A DNA stretch of 64,000 nt, taken from Artemisia argyi (lineage: Eukaryota > Streptophyta > Magnoliopsida > Asterales > Asteraceae). Made by a program: the position numbers and the translations under genes. The notes beneath the pieces were generated by a model. That model had not been told where the DNA came from. It made no database searches and was given only the letters and a program-made list of their open reading frames with translations. The stretch is taken from assembly GCA_030686995.1 (NCBI GenBank), contig CM060709.1, positions 271,859,913-271,923,912 of the forward strand. Direction: 5' to 3'. This document shows positions 31,485-43,545 of the stretch, piece by piece. Position 1 is the first letter of the stretch. Each line of letters starts with the position of its first letter.

Positions 31485-32345
31485 AGGGGGTGTTTACTTT
31501 TTGCTTAATGTCCCATTTGGTAACATTTCCTTTCCCATCTAGGATTGACTTGTGTTTCTTTTTTGCTTATCCTAAACAGCTTTCCTGAATATGGATGGGT
31601 GTAAAAACCTACCCCTTTCCTATCTAGGATACCTTGAAGGCTTGAACACATAACATATCCCTTCATCTTTTTATCTTCCATTCTCATCATCATCCACATT
31701 CCACTGTCACCCTTTAATCCTCTCTCACCACCAATATATTTCTTCCTCTCGACGTCCATCACCACCGGATCTGTCACCACAACTAACCTTCTCGTCGGAG
31801 TTTAGTTTTTCCCTCAATTCTCAATTCTTCACTCACATGTCACTTTCCTCAAGGGGTTTTGTTATTTGCTAAAACCTTCAACTTTCTTTAATGGTGGAAT
31901 CATAGTTGGAGAAGATGGTTACCAAATAAAGGTTTTTTTATTTTTTCTAATTAGAAAAAAAAAAAAGTCAGATATGTGTGATATGAACATGTGTTTGTGG
32001 TTTAGTTTGTATAAATAATAAGAAGATTCACTTGGGTTTTTTCATGAATCTTGTTTTCCACATCCAAAAATCTTTTTAATTATAATATTTGCAAGGCCAG
32101 ATCTGTGTTTTAAAAACAAATAAGACATGGTTATTAAAAAAAAGATGGTTACGGATGATGTAATGTGTATACCAGTTATCATTTGATTTTAGCTATTAAA
32201 TGTTAAAATAAGTTTTATTAGTATTTGTCAATAAGAGAGAAAAAGAAACACAAAATTTCCACACAGGACCAACTACAAACAGTTAACATTATGCAAAAAG
32301 GAAACCTTTTCCAAACAGATAAAAAAAAGAAACAGCCCCTAAGTC
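31485..32345. mobile_element. Possible hAT-like MITE or relic
   Basis: The left end 'aagggggtgtttactttttgc' and the right end 'aaaaaaaagaaacagccccta' are weak inverted repeats about 850 bp apart. No clear TSD. The inside is AT-rich, with a poly-A run at 31950. Low confidence. Confidence 0.25.
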
Positions 32346-32796
32346 TTTTTGATGTCCTTAACTTATTCCACTAGAGCACAAGTTAGAAAAACTTATATTT
32401 TAATCTCTTATTTTTGTGGACCCATTAATAATTAAATACTTTCATTAATTGTTATATATTATACATTATTTTCTCTTAAGAAAATGATTGAGATAATTAA
32501 TTTATGGGACTAATGTAATGTATAATCTATTTATTTTGTAACACATGTATTACACTTACTCTAACTATTTTTATTTACTATTGATTTAGCTATGTTTAAA
32601 GATCATTCTTAGACATAAAATTAGACACATGAATTAGTCATTCCAATCACCACTCTTTTTCTTATATTGTTGATTTTATGCATGCATCAAAACCAATAGT
32701 AATCAAAATTTAAATATAAATTCAAATCCTATTACTAACTAAACCCATATAGAAACCAAACGGACCCTTGATACTTTCATTAATTGTTAAATATTA

Positions 32797-32991
32797 CTCA
32801 CTTCGTATCAAAATTATTGTCAGGAGACAAAAAATACAAAGTTTAATAAAAGTGGAGTCACTTTATTTTCAACCACTTAAATAGTATATTCCCCCACTAG
32901 ATTCTCTAGTTTTTACTTAAAAAGGAAAGTAGACAATTATTTTGAGACATCCCGAAAAAAAATATGGACTATTATTAAGAGACGGAGGGAG
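32797..32991. mobile_element. Stowaway MITE (Tc1/mariner type)
   Basis: 195 bp flanked by the TA target duplication (32795-32796, 32992-32993). Terminal inverted repeats: left CTCACTTCGTATCAAAATTA, right GACGGAGGGAG, whose complement CTCCCTCCGTCTCTTAATAA is the plant Stowaway consensus. No coding capacity. Confidence 0.85.
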
Positions 32992-33144
32992 TATTATATG
33001 TATATAATACATTATTTTTCTCCAATATCATTAATTTTATGCCTACATTAAAACCAAACCCTAATCCAAATCTAAATCTAAATCAAAATCCTTATACTGA
33101 ACCTATGTACAAACCAAACAAGCCCTTATATTTTTTTTTTGAAC

Positions 33145-33545
33145 TTTATGTTTGGCAAAACTAGCTGTAAGCTGCATGTTGTAAGCTGTTAACTATAAGC
33201 TGTAAGCAATAAACTGCAAAGCTGTTAACATGAGCTACAAGCTGTATCTTTTTTTTCAATAAAAATGTTTGGTAAGTTAGATGTTAAATGTAATTATAAA
33301 ATGTAAAAGACCTAAAAGGACATATTTATAATTGTAAACAAATATTTAGATGGTATATCAGTAATTTAAAGTTTTAACAGCTTCAAGATGTTTAAAAAGC
33401 TTCATGAATCAGCTTTTCATTTAGGTACTATTTGTTTGAAACAAAAGCTTAAAGTTAATTTATCCAAATGGAGCTACTTATTTTAGAGAAGATTATTTTT
33501 GTAACAAAAAGCTAACAGCTCCCTAAAAAGCTCATGCCAAACATG
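33145..33545. mobile_element. Possible hAT-like MITE
   Basis: Ends 'ttatgtttggcaaaact' (~33146) and 'catgccaaacatgcccta' (~33524) are inverted repeats. The inside has repeated 'agctgtaagctg' and 'aagcttcatgaatcagctttt'. A related short element sits at 38390-38535. TSD not identified. Confidence 0.45.
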
Positions 33546-33559
33546 CCCTAAGGGAAAAC

Positions 33560-33775
33560 TAATAAGCTAAATGCAAAGAGATACCAAGTGATACTAAATC
33601 ATAACACGTTATTAATCTTTGGACTCTTACATCCCAATTGAAACCCTCAAAGCAAACACACCCTTACTTATTTCCTTATTTACAAAATCATAACACGTGG
33701 AAAACTAATAAGCCAAATGCAAAGAGATACCAAGTGATACTAAATCAAATCGAAAGGAAGTTAAGAGACACAAGA
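33560..33775. repeat. Imperfect direct duplication (~50 bp)
   Basis: 'ggaaaactaataagc.aaatgcaaagagataccaagtgatactaaatc' occurs at about 33553 and 33699. The adjoining 'aaatcgaaaggaagttaagagacacaa' (33747) recurs at 37746, to the right of the LINE. Confidence 0.7.
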
Positions 33776-33799
33776 TGCAATACTTTGCTCTAGAGTATA

Positions 33800-33936
<137 letters not shown>

Positions 33937-34190
33937 TTCTGTGGGGTTGTGGTATCGTGGTTCTGATTCTAGTGTGGACGTGTGGTATGCTTTGATTTCA
34001 TGGTTCTAAGGCTTCTGCTACAGTCTTGCTACTGTTCTGCTACAGTGTTTTCACTACAGTTCTGCTACAGTTGTTGTGGTAAGAGTTTTTGATTTGTGTT
34101 TCGATTTGGAGTTCACTTGGCCTTCACATTTGGTGTCTAGTTTGGTGCTTCCGTTTTGGCATTTCAGTTGTTGTAGGTGGCTAATTTCCT

Positions 34191-35432
34191 ATGCCTATTG
34201 TGAGATTTCACTACCCCTTCGCGGGTCTTAGTGGGTGTCGTGATGGGGGCGGAAATGGACTTACTAAGACTTATTTGATCACACATCTTCGTGATCGACA
34301 CTTCAGTGGTGAGGCGCAAGCTATCACTAGACATTCTCTTGTGTCAGATTTGGTTATTTTTGAAAGGACTGAGGTTACTCTTAAGCGTATGGGATTGTGG
34401 TTATGTGGTGGTTGTTTCAAAACGCATACTTTCCGGGCTAAGTGTCGGCATGGTGGGGGGTCTGATTTTGTGTCACCTCCTGATTGTGGTGATGGTGTTG
34501 TTCGGTTCGTGTTGCATGATCTCACCAAACCACAGGCTCCCTCTCAGCTTGCTCCTGTTGAGGATTTGTTTTTGATGAGCTTGGTGGTTTTGAATTACAT
34601 CTACTTGATACTATACTTTCTAAGGGGTTGCGTACTGTCAAATCCATCCCTTCTAAATGTCGTTTGGGGTTTCTCGGGTTTTGAAAGGAGCTCTTGATAA
34701 GGTGGTCTGTTCGCCTGATGACATTTCTTGCTGGGTTGGTTTGTTAGTCTTGCCTCTTTGCCTGCTTAAAACCTTTTGCCCGAGGAGTAATCAAGAGTGT
34801 AGGTCTGCTACTAAGCGTCAACGACAGGAAGAGTATATTGTTAATGCAATTTCATCTTGGGGCACACCTGGTGGTAGTTTACAAATTGTGTGTGAGGTTT
34901 TAGCCGAACCCCCCCCCCCCCCCCTTTATGGTCTAATATTGATGAGGAAAACTTGGACTTGGGTGACCGTAATATCAAGCAGTGTAAGAGGAAGATTTGT
35001 GATGACCATTATACTGCTGCTGTCAGAGTTCTTTCTTCTTCGAGTATTGCGGCTTATGATGGTACTACTCTTGAGGATTTAAAAGCTAAGCACCCTTTTC
35101 AATCTGCTCCCCTTTTGCCAGATGTACCTATTGATCATCATCACCTTTCTGCATCTCTTGCTATGGTTCTTAATATGATTAAGAGTTTCCCTCGTGGTAC
35201 TTCTTGTGGACGGGATGGTCTGCGTGCCCAACACCTTTTAGATTGTTTAAATGGTGCTGCTGTTGCTATTTCTGACGAGTTAGTCGCTTCTATCACCCAG
35301 GTGGTGAACCTTTTTCTTGAGGGTAAATGCCCAAGGGTGTTGGGTGAGTATGTTGCTAGTGCTCCTCTCACGCCTTTGGTTAAACCAGGAGAAGGGATTC
35401 GTCCTATTGCTGTTGGAACTGTTTGGAGGTGA
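34191..35432 (+). pseudogene. LINE N-terminal region through early RT, frameshifted
   Basis: From ATG 34191: HYPFAGLSGCRDGGG, then THLRDRH and LWLCGGC..THTFRAKCRHG, Cys/His-rich, probably nucleic-acid-binding fingers. Frame changes occur at ~34573 and ~34672 and again at the run of C (34908-34924). After it the frame is open: HHLSASLAMVLNMI, FPRGTSCGRDGLRAQHLLD (start of the RT fingers), PLVKPGEGIRPIAVGTVWR. The frame then ends at TGA 35430-35432. The codon there would be CGA (Arg) in an intact copy, a typical CpG decay. Confidence 0.75.
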
Positions 35433-36713
35433 TTAGTCTCCAAGGTTTGTGCTTCTATGATTGGCCATTCTTTAGATGGTTATTTTGATGATTTGCAATT
35501 TGGCGTGGGGGTATCGGGAGGAGAGGAGGCAATTCTTCATGTTGTGAATCGGTTGATTGAAGACCGTGGGAGCGATGTGGGTCTATCGATGTTGTTGGTG
35601 GACTTTAAAAACGCCTTCAATATGGTGGATCGTGCGGTTATGTTATGGGAAGTTCGCCTTCGTGTTCCGGCTATTTCACGTTGGGTGGAATTCTATTACT
35701 CCAGTCTTGCCAGATTATATTATGGTGGGCATACTTTATGGTCGCACCAAGGGGTGCAACAGGGTGATCCGCTTGGGCCTCTTCTTTTTGCTTTAGTGTT
35801 ACATCCCTTGGCATGTAAGATTAAAGACTCCTTTACCCTTTCTCTTCAAGCCTGGTATCTGGATGATGGCACTATTATTGGAGATACTATGGTTGTGGGG
35901 AAGGTTTTAGAGTTGATTATGATGGATGGACCTAGTTGTGGTTTACACCTCAACGTTGAAAAAACTGAGGTTTTCTTGCCAAAGGAAGACCCCAGGAGCA
36001 GGTATGTTGGTGTTTTTCCCCCTAATATTTCTCGACCTTCGCATGGTGTTAAATTATTAGGTGGGCCCGCCAGTGTGGACTTTGAGTTTAGTAGTAAGCT
36101 TGTTATGAAAAGGGTTGCTGAAACGCTTGAACTTATGGATGTTGTTGCTAAGCTTAATGATCCTCAATGTGAGTTGTTGTTACTGCGTACATGTGCTGGT
36201 ATTTCCAAGTTGTATTTTTCTATGCTCACATGTTCTCCTCGGGTCTTTGAGGGTGCTCAGGTTTCTTTTGATGCAGCTCTTTGTTCTTCTTTGGAGCGTA
36301 TTGTCACTGCTTCTGGACCTGGGTTTGGTGATTGGCAATGGAGACTTGCCACCCTACATTTTGCTTTCGGGGGACTTGGTGTGTACGCTGCAGGTGATGT
36401 CTTGAACTATGCCTTCCTTGCTTCTAGACTTCAATCTGCCATCTTACAGACTAAGCTTCTCTGTAGTTCTGGTATTGTGACTACTGGTCCCTCATTCGAT
36501 GATGCTCTGCGTACTTTTAATGTGAATATGGATATTGACCTTTTGAGTAACCCTAGTGAGATCGCTGCCCCCAAACTTATGAAGAAATTGGCAGATATAC
36601 ATTTCACACGTGTTGCCCAAACGGTTGAATCCACTTTCCATTTATCACCTAGACAGATGGCTTTATGGAGCTCACTAAAAGAGGATTACACGTCAGATTG
36701 GCTTAGGCCTTAG
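35433..36713 (+). pseudogene. LINE reverse transcriptase core
   Basis: Open for 418 codons from ATG 35457 (coding continues from upstream through 35433). Motif A LLVDFKNAF (residues 46-54), motif B HQGVQQGDPLGPLLFAL (98-113) and motif C WYLDDGT (133-139, catalytic YLDD) are all present, so the polymerase core itself looks intact. The thumb and connection follow (SGPGFGDWQWRLATL, LSPRQMALW). It terminates at TAG 36711 because of an imperfect 7-bp duplication (gcttag/gccttag) that shifts frame just before the endonuclease region. The product would copy the element's own RNA into DNA at the cut target. Confidence 0.85.
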
Positions 36714-37389
36714 GGTGGCACCGATATCCGGATTGGGACAAACTATGAATGCCAGGACTTACCGATGTGTGTTGTGTTATCGGTTGGGTGTTCCTTTTTT
36801 TACTGTCCAGATACCATGTTCAGCTTGTTCTAAGGTTTTTTCTGGAGATATTTTTAGGGATCATGCTGTTTCGTGTGCAGGTATAGTTGGTATTAAACAT
36901 CGGCATAATGTTGTGCGTGATGTTCTTGTTGATACATGTTCTCGGTCTGGAATTTCAGCTCGTAAGGAGGTTGATATTGGGCTGCATGGAGAAAAGGACA
37001 AAACCTTACGTCCAGCTGATATGTTACTTTACTCTTGGGATGGTGAGCTTGATGTTTGTGTTGATCTTACAGGATCGTCACCTTTGACGCGTTTGAGTAT
37101 GGTTGATTTTATACCCGGACGGGCGGTTATTGAAGCCGCACAACATAAACGTGTCAAGTACGAGGATAAATGCACTGATATCGGATATGGGTTCCTCCCC
37201 TTTTCATTCTCTTATTTTGGAGAACTTGAAAAAGATGCAGTGACCTTATTAAAGCGTATTCGATGATTCTTTATGACTCAAGACATTGGAGCACGTGCTG
37301 CTCCACATATTTTTAATAGGATTAATCTTGCTATAGCTAAAGGTGTGGGGGCTCAGTTAGTCTCTCGGCTCCCCACTAATTTCTTGTAA
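36714..37389 (+). pseudogene. LINE C-terminal zinc motif plus restriction-like endonuclease
   Basis: The frame continues from the RT after the shift (APISGLGQTM). A CCHC-type motif CSACSKVFSGDIFRDHAVSC (residues 35-54 of this frame: C35, C38, H50, C54) precedes a PD-(D/E)XK-like region: RPADMLLYSWDGELDVCVDL (D102, D117) and AAQHKRVKYEDK (K148). This order, CCHC finger then PD-(D/E)XK nuclease, is that of the restriction-like endonuclease in R2/CRE/NeSL-type LINEs. TGA at 37264 interrupts it. The frame then runs on to TAA 37387 (DIGARAAPHIFNRI). Assignment rests on motifs only. Confidence 0.65.
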
Positions 37390-37425
37390 ATCTTTTTAGT
37401 TTTTAATAAAGTGATGTTTTTATAA

Positions 37426-37491
<66 letters not shown>
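37426..37491. repeat. (AAT)n microsatellite, LINE 3' tail
   Basis: About 20 AAT units following 'gtgatgtttttataaa', at the 3' end of the LINE. Confidence 0.9.
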
Positions 37492-37495
<4 letters not shown>

Positions 37496-37960
37496 AAATA
37501 GAGAGGGAAGAGAGAAAAAAATGAGAAGAAAAAAAATAATTTTTAATATTGTGTTATAAAATTCGAAAGAAAATAAGGTGTAAGCAAAAAAAATTAAAAT
37601 TATCTTCACTTCATTTTATCTCAGTTTAATATCTTTTACTTTCCTCTCATTTTCTAAAAATCTAAAAAAAATAAGTAAATAATAAAAAAAAAAAAATCTC
37701 ATATTTTTCTCTTTTCAACAAAAACTCGCGAACAGAACATAAAAGTTAAATCGAAAGGAAGTTAAGAGACACAAATTGTATAAGTTCAAATAAATAAATA
37801 AATGTAAAAGTGAAAACAAATTAGGGTTAATTGAAAAATAGTAAATCCAAATGTTACATTATTATTTCTTCAAAAAAATGTTACATTATTACAAGAGTGA
37901 ATGACTGGTACACGTGTTCGCATTGACTGACTTTGACTTTTAAGGCCCCTTGTTCTGTGC
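37492..37960. other. AT-rich intergenic
   Basis: Purine-rich (37500-37560) and A-rich runs. It contains the second copy of the 27-bp repeat found left of the LINE (37746-37772). No gene. Confidence 0.5.
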
Positions 37961-38389
37961 TACACAAACACTCATTTCTCATTAATTACTGAAGGGACCG
38001 ACCGACAGTAACGAACCATTTTCAACCTCTGTTAAATACACACAACTGCTTCTGTTCATCGATCTAGCGTTGCACCCATGATTCTGCCCTAATTTTAAGG
38101 CTTTTCAGACATCATACCTCTTTCCAGTCTTTGGTAATTACTTGTTACTGTTTGTGTTTTTACTCATACATGTTAATTTGAGAATTTAGGTTTTTTTTGG
38201 TGGTGTGGAATTAGTAATGTTGTAGTGGAGTACGAAGTTTAAGGTTTTAGCATATGTTTTTTTAGGCTAATTCAGCTTACTAGTTAATTTTGAGGTGAAT
38301 ATTTTGGGGATGTATGAAAAGCAATGTATTTTTTTGTTCTAACTATTGTGTTTGTATGCATAAAAAAAGTTATCATATTCATAGGGCAT

Positions 38390-38538
38390 GTTTGTAGCTT
38401 ACTTTATAGGAGCTTAGCTATATGAAACTTTGTTTGGATGACAACACATGGGAGCTTATGTAAATATTAAGCTCTTAAATCAAAAGTTGTTTCAAGTAAC
38501 TTTTAAAATAAGCTCAAGCTAGTTTCGCCAAATGCCCC
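38390..38538. mobile_element. Short MITE-like element upstream of the lectin kinase
   Basis: 'agggcatgtttgtagctt' (38394) and 'cgccaaatgcccctt' (38527) form weak terminal inverted repeats around an 'agctta'-rich body, like the element at 33145-33545. It lies in the presumed 5'UTR intron. Confidence 0.4.
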
Positions 38539-38591
38539 TTAAATTTTTTTGTGTGATTGTCTTATTTATTAATATTAGGTTTTGTTAGGTA

Positions 38592-41500
38592 ATGCAACGG
38601 AAGATGGTCAATTCAGCTGGAATGTTGCTTCTGGCTACTTGCTTCATGCTTGGATTTGGAAGTTTGAATGCTGTGAGTAATGAAGTACCAGTTGAGAAAT
38701 AATAAACGAACTATGCGTGTTTGGGATTGCGGTTTTTAAAGTGTTATCAACGTATTGTGCCCTTTTAATAAATGTCAAGCATGTTGTAATGTTTGATGGA
38801 GAAACAGCTTGTGCATATTTGCTTATTTTGTACGCACCTTTTTGTAACCACCACCAAATAGCTTGATGGTAAGGCACCTAACCTCCTCCTAAGAGGTATA
38901 GGGTTCAAACATCATTGGGTACTCATTTGCGGGTGGCCAGGGAATGGGTCGAAAACGGTCACGGGGATACCTCGGGGAGGCCGCGTACATCTGAGTCAAA
39001 GACTCATTTGACTCGCCCTCCTGGGTTGCCTGAACAGGGAAAACCTCACGCGTAGTTATTGAAAGTGTTTTCTCTTATAAGTTATAAGCATAAGCTGAAA
39101 AATATGCAATCCCAAACATCCCCCTTAAGAGGGTTAATTGGATGACTGGAATAAGTTATATAGGAGTTTAAGCTTTTGATGTCTTTCTTCTGGTTGTAGG
39201 TGTCAAATGATTCTATTCTCGCTGCGACTTCGCGTAATGAAAGCCATATTAAAGGTATGTTGCTTTTGTTACACCATTAATTGCAAGCATACACAAATTT
39301 ATCAAGTCATTTGATGTATGTGTTGGATGTTCATAATTGTGATCCTTGTATCCAATGTAACATGTGCATAAGTAATAATAGCATGACCAAAAAAAAAGGA
39401 AAAGTGAAGTGTATGAGGGTTTGAAACTTGTGTTATTTGCGTGCGGGTGCTTTATGAAGCCCGATTAATGACTGAATGACTTGTAATACTCCATTCATGT
39501 TCTTTTTATACATATTTTTTAAGAATATTATGAATAACTTCATCTTTCTTCGTCAACAGCACCATGTCCTTCTGGTTGGGTAACAGGACCAAGCAAGACA
39601 ATATGCTTCAAATATATTGAAAACTCAGAGACTTGGAATGGGTCGGAAACTGGATGCAGAAGTAACCATGGCCACCTTGCAGCTTTTACATCATTAGCAG
39701 ATCTGAACTTTGTCCAAGACCTGTGTAGTAAATCAACATCTAGTAGCGAATGCTGGGTTGGAGGCAGAAGCACCAACGCTAGTAACAGGATTGACTGGAA
39801 GTGGTCTGATGATTATTATAAGTGGAATGAAACCCTCCTTAATGTGGTCGCACCTGATCTGAGGTCAAGCTGCACTAATTCATCATGCCTCAGCTACTAC
39901 AAGGAAGAACCAGCATCTCTGTGTACTATGTTGTCCAATAGAACAGCATTTCTTGTGGCCGACATATGCAACATATCTCGCGCTTCTATATGCATGCTTG
40001 TTGCAGGTTTGCATTCTTTTTAATGACCTTTAATTCATAACCTGATGTCATTGAATAAGATGTTCTGTTACTAGTGTTTTATTATTATAATAATCAAATA
40101 TTTTGAAGAAAGCAATTTAGCAGGTTGTATGCATTCAACCCATTTAACCTGTTTTCTTTTTCGCCATATTCTTTTGGTGTTATCCGCTTGACCCGTTAAT
40201 GATGAAATTACCCCAAATCAACCCATTCATAGTAGATGGGCTAAAACATCCACCTTTAGTAGATATTAGATTGTTTAGATAATATATCTTCCTTTCTTTT
40301 CCAGAGAATAGATGTCAGCATATGCACTGCCACAGAGAATATCTAATTATACTGGCTGTTGTGAGTGGACTGATTCTCTTCACTACATTTGCGGTGGTTA
40401 TATGGCTCCTTGTGTTCAAACGAAGCAAGAGACGAAGAAAATCTCGGAAATTATCAAATCCCGCAGAATTAGCATTAGTTTCTCCATCATGGAAAATATT
40501 CACCCGTGAGGAACTTAAGTCTATTACAAAGAACTTCAGTGAAGGTAATCGTCTTATCGGGGATGCTAAGACAGGTGGCACGTATAGTGGGCTATTGCCA
40601 GATGGATCAAGGGTGGCAGTGAAAAGGTTGAAGCGGTCTACTTTTCAAAGAAAGAAAGAATTTTACTCGGAAATTGGTAGGGTAGCAAGGCTTTGTCATG
40701 AAAATTTAGTCCCTGTGAAAGGGTGCTGCTATGATCATGGTGATCGTTATATCGTGTATGAGTATGTGGTACACGGGCCTCTTGATAGATGGTTGCACCA
40801 TATTCCTGTGGGCGGTAGGACGCTAGATTGGAGCATGAGGATGAAAGTTGCCACAACTCTTGCACAAGGAATCGCGTAAGTGATCTCAGTGCCTTTCTTT
40901 TGTCGATACAGCTTATGTTATTCATGGTCACTACAATATTAAGGGCGGCAAAACGGTGATTTTGGGTACACGTAAAACGGATCAGGTTGACCCACCAACA
41001 CTTTTTGTCCTCTTATCTGATATCATAACTAACCAATGTGGGAAATTATAAGAATATTTCATCAAAATAATCAATAGAATTCTTGTAAAAAAAACAGTCT
41101 GAGCTTGTAACTAGTAAGCATTTGTAATACAGTTTAGATTGCCTTTCGACCGGCTCAACCATTTGACCTATTTTTCATAGCCAGGTTAAAATATTTTACA
41201 TGGTTGAGTCTTGACCCGTTATCAGAAAAATTCAACACCCTGAATTGGTCTGTTTTCACATGAACTGGTTTATGTTGCCTCGTGACATCTATTACAGAAT
41301 GACATTCCTGATGATTAAATCAATAAAAACAGGTTCCTGCATGACAAGGTCAAACCACAAGTCGTGCACCATGACATTCGTGCAAGCAATGTACTTCTTG
41401 ATGAAGATTTTGGTGCTCATCTGATGGGCGTTGGATTGTCAAAGTTTGTACCATGGGAAGTGATGCACGGTAGGACTGTAATGGCAGGTGGGACCCATGG

Positions 41501-41858
41501 TTACCTCGCCCCAGAGTTTGTCTACAGAAACGAGCAAACGACAAAGAGTGATGTCTACAGCTTCGGGGTTCTACTACTAGAAATAATAAGTGGTCGCAGA
41601 CCCGCTTCTCAAGCTGTTGATTCAGTGGGATGGCAAAGTATATTTGAGTGGGCTACCCCACTTGTTCAATCACACCGTTACTTAGAGCTTCTTGATCCCG
41701 TGATATCTGCATCTTCTTCCACGTCACCCTCTAGAATACCTGAAGCTGGAGTGGTGCAAAAGGTGGTTGACCTTGTTTATTCATGTACGCAGCATGTACC
41801 ATCAATGCGTCCTAGAATGTCTCATGTGGTCCATCAGTTGCAGCAGTTGGCAGCTTAG
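38592..41858 (+). CDS. C-type lectin receptor-like kinase (probable pseudokinase), 5 exons
   Basis: Exons 38592-38672, 39200-39254, 39560-40006, 40305-40875, 41333-41858, all GT..AG, joining in frame to 559 residues. A signal peptide (MVNSAGMLLLATCFMLGFGS, after an alternative ATG four codons upstream) is followed by a C-type lectin domain (about 47-194; PCPSGWVTGPSKTICF, CWVGGRS, DWKWSDDYYKWN). Next is one transmembrane helix (~207-232), a basic stop-transfer, and a kinase-like domain (~260-559). Lys301 (VAVKRLKR) is present, but the catalytic loop is HHDIRASN (397-404) and DFG is replaced by GVG (417-419). The Gly loop is also altered. This matches the single-copy plant C-type lectin receptor kinase type (Arabidopsis At1g52310, from memory), thought to sit in the plasma membrane. 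A leader exon with a 5'UTR intron (~38130-38589) is likely. Confidence 0.88.
38855..39060 (+). mobile_element. tRNA-derived SINE in intron 1 of the lectin kinase
   Basis: tRNA-like head with A box (tagcttgatggtaagg) and B box (gggttcaaac) at the usual ~35-bp spacing, followed by a GC-rich unrelated body (to ~39055). No gene; Pol III type promoter. Confidence 0.6.
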
Positions 41859-42880
41859 TAAGGTTCTTTTCTAGATCCATTCTTCAACCAGATAGTTTAA
41901 TTTATGGGGCAATTTCATATATATCTGTCAAAACTTGCAAATATCATATGTATATCCAAAACAAGCTTTTGAGGGATATATATGAAATTCTGCCTTATTT
42001 TATCCTAGTAGGTTAAATTTCTATAATATCGAGAAATTGTATGTGCAAGTATGTATGGTAGCATTGCCCTTGTTTTAGCATTAGTTGCTTAATAGTAGTT
42101 ATAATCACCATATCTGTGAAGAACTATTCATATAATCAAATATCAACGAGTAGAATTTGGGCAAAACTGGTGATGCATCATCTTATTATGCTTTTTGGAA
42201 GTTGACTTGTTCCAGTGTGTGTTTGTGTGTCTTCTTAGCAGGACCTCTGTTGATGAGTTCAACAGATTTGTGTTGTTTTGATTACTTTAGCAATACCTGT
42301 TATTGTTGATGATTTCAACGGTGGTTGTGTCCCCAATGTGCTATTAATCTCATGGGGTTGACAAGTTCATGAGTCTAAGCAGCTTAATCGGCTAGTGTTT
42401 TGTTTAGCAGAAGGCTTAAAAGTGTTTAAAGCATGCAATTTCAGGATTGTATGAGAGTACAAGAGCATGAGCCATAATTTGTCACTGCTAGTGTGGTGTG
42501 TTGTTGTTAATGGGTTAATCTGTATAGCTATACTATTAGCGTTAGCTACCTTGCTCCTTTCAATAAATAAAGCTGGACAGTAGCCCTTTCATTACTAGTC
42601 TTCCCTCAACTTGACACGTCGTTGGTAACAAGGTTGAGGGGCTCTTAATGTGCTCACTCTTATTTGAAATGAAACATGTTAACGTTTTTTACTTTTAGTG
42701 TCACGTATACAAAAGCAAATTTAGACAACTGGTTTCCAGTTATAAACATGAAACCTTTCTCTGTTTCATCAATGCATAAACACATTGATTCTTCAATTCT
42801 GTCAATAGTAGGTTTCAAAATCTGTTGGAACAATGCCATTCCCATTAAAGTAAAATATACATACTTGGCGGTTACGGTTG
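41859..42880 (+). other. 3' UTR and downstream of the lectin kinase
   Basis: AT-rich; likely 3'UTR to roughly 42570 (aataaataaa at ~42563). No further gene. The minus-strand ORFs over 42660-43047 show no recognisable domain. Confidence 0.5.
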
Positions 42881-42884
42881 GATC

Positions 42885-43040
42885 CTCTTCCAACAAGATG
42901 AAACCTTGATGATCGTGGCATTGATTTGGATTCCACTCGTTTCCCGGTATGTGATAATGTGCTGGAAACTTTACAGCATCTCTTCTTTGAGTGCTCAGTT
43001 GCTTCATCTCTTTGGAAAGCCATCTCGGCTTGGTAGGGTT
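42885..43040 (+). pseudogene. L1-type LINE relic: RT zinc-binding (zf-RVT) fragment
   Basis: Plus strand: LDPLPTR, a TGA stop, then NLDDRGIDLDSTRFPVCDNV and LQHLFFECSVASSLW. This is the C-terminal zinc-binding segment (PVC..........HLFFEC) of plant L1-like non-LTR retrotransposons. Only ~50 codons remain. It is unrelated to the LINE at 34-37 kb. Confidence 0.65.
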
Positions 43041-43280
43041 TCTCCATTTACCCCACCAATATGCCTATCTTGTAACTTGGAGAGACACAACAAATCTATG
43101 CTCTACATCGAAGACATGTTTTGATGCGGTTATACTTGTACTGTGCTCTCCAAGTTTGCCTGTTCCCCCTTCTTCCTTACCATGGCAAGTCACAGGGGCG
43201 GAGGCATATGTGGGGACAGTTCCAAATATAGAGTTTGATCTTTCAACTTTTTATGCTTCTGCCAAGGTTGCCTTGGCCCT

Positions 43281-43289
43281 TTATTTTAA
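43281..43289. repeat. Left 9-bp target-site duplication of the Mutator-like element
   Basis: TTATTTTAA, identical to 51767-51775. Nine bases is the size expected for Mutator-like transposition. Confidence 0.9.
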
Positions 43290-43545
43290 GGGTAAATTGC
43301 AAAAATGGTACTTAACGTTCCACGAAATTGCAAAAACGGGACCGAGACAAAAAGTAGCGCAAAAAAGACACCAACGTTCCACATTTTTGCAAAATCGCCA
43401 CTGAGAGGCCTTTTCCGTTAGTTTCATCGTTAAATGCCATGTCACCAAGGGTATTATCGTCATTTCACTGCGAGTCAACCCCCTATTCTTCTCCATCTGA
43501 AACAAATCCAAAAGCAAATGAGTTGTGTCAAAGTAAAACACTGTA
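43290..43545. repeat. Left TIR of the Pack-MULE
   Basis: 256 bp, inverted copy of 51511-51766. Includes the 29-bp SAS10-like exon at 43468-43496. Confidence 0.9.

Noticed and set aside
37403..37609. Minus-strand ORF with poly-Tyr
   Set aside because: Shadow of the (AAT)n microsatellite.
42660..43047. Minus-strand ORFs of 115 and 81 codons downstream of the lectin kinase
   Set aside because: No domain; they overlap the zf-RVT relic read on the plus strand, which explains the sequence better.
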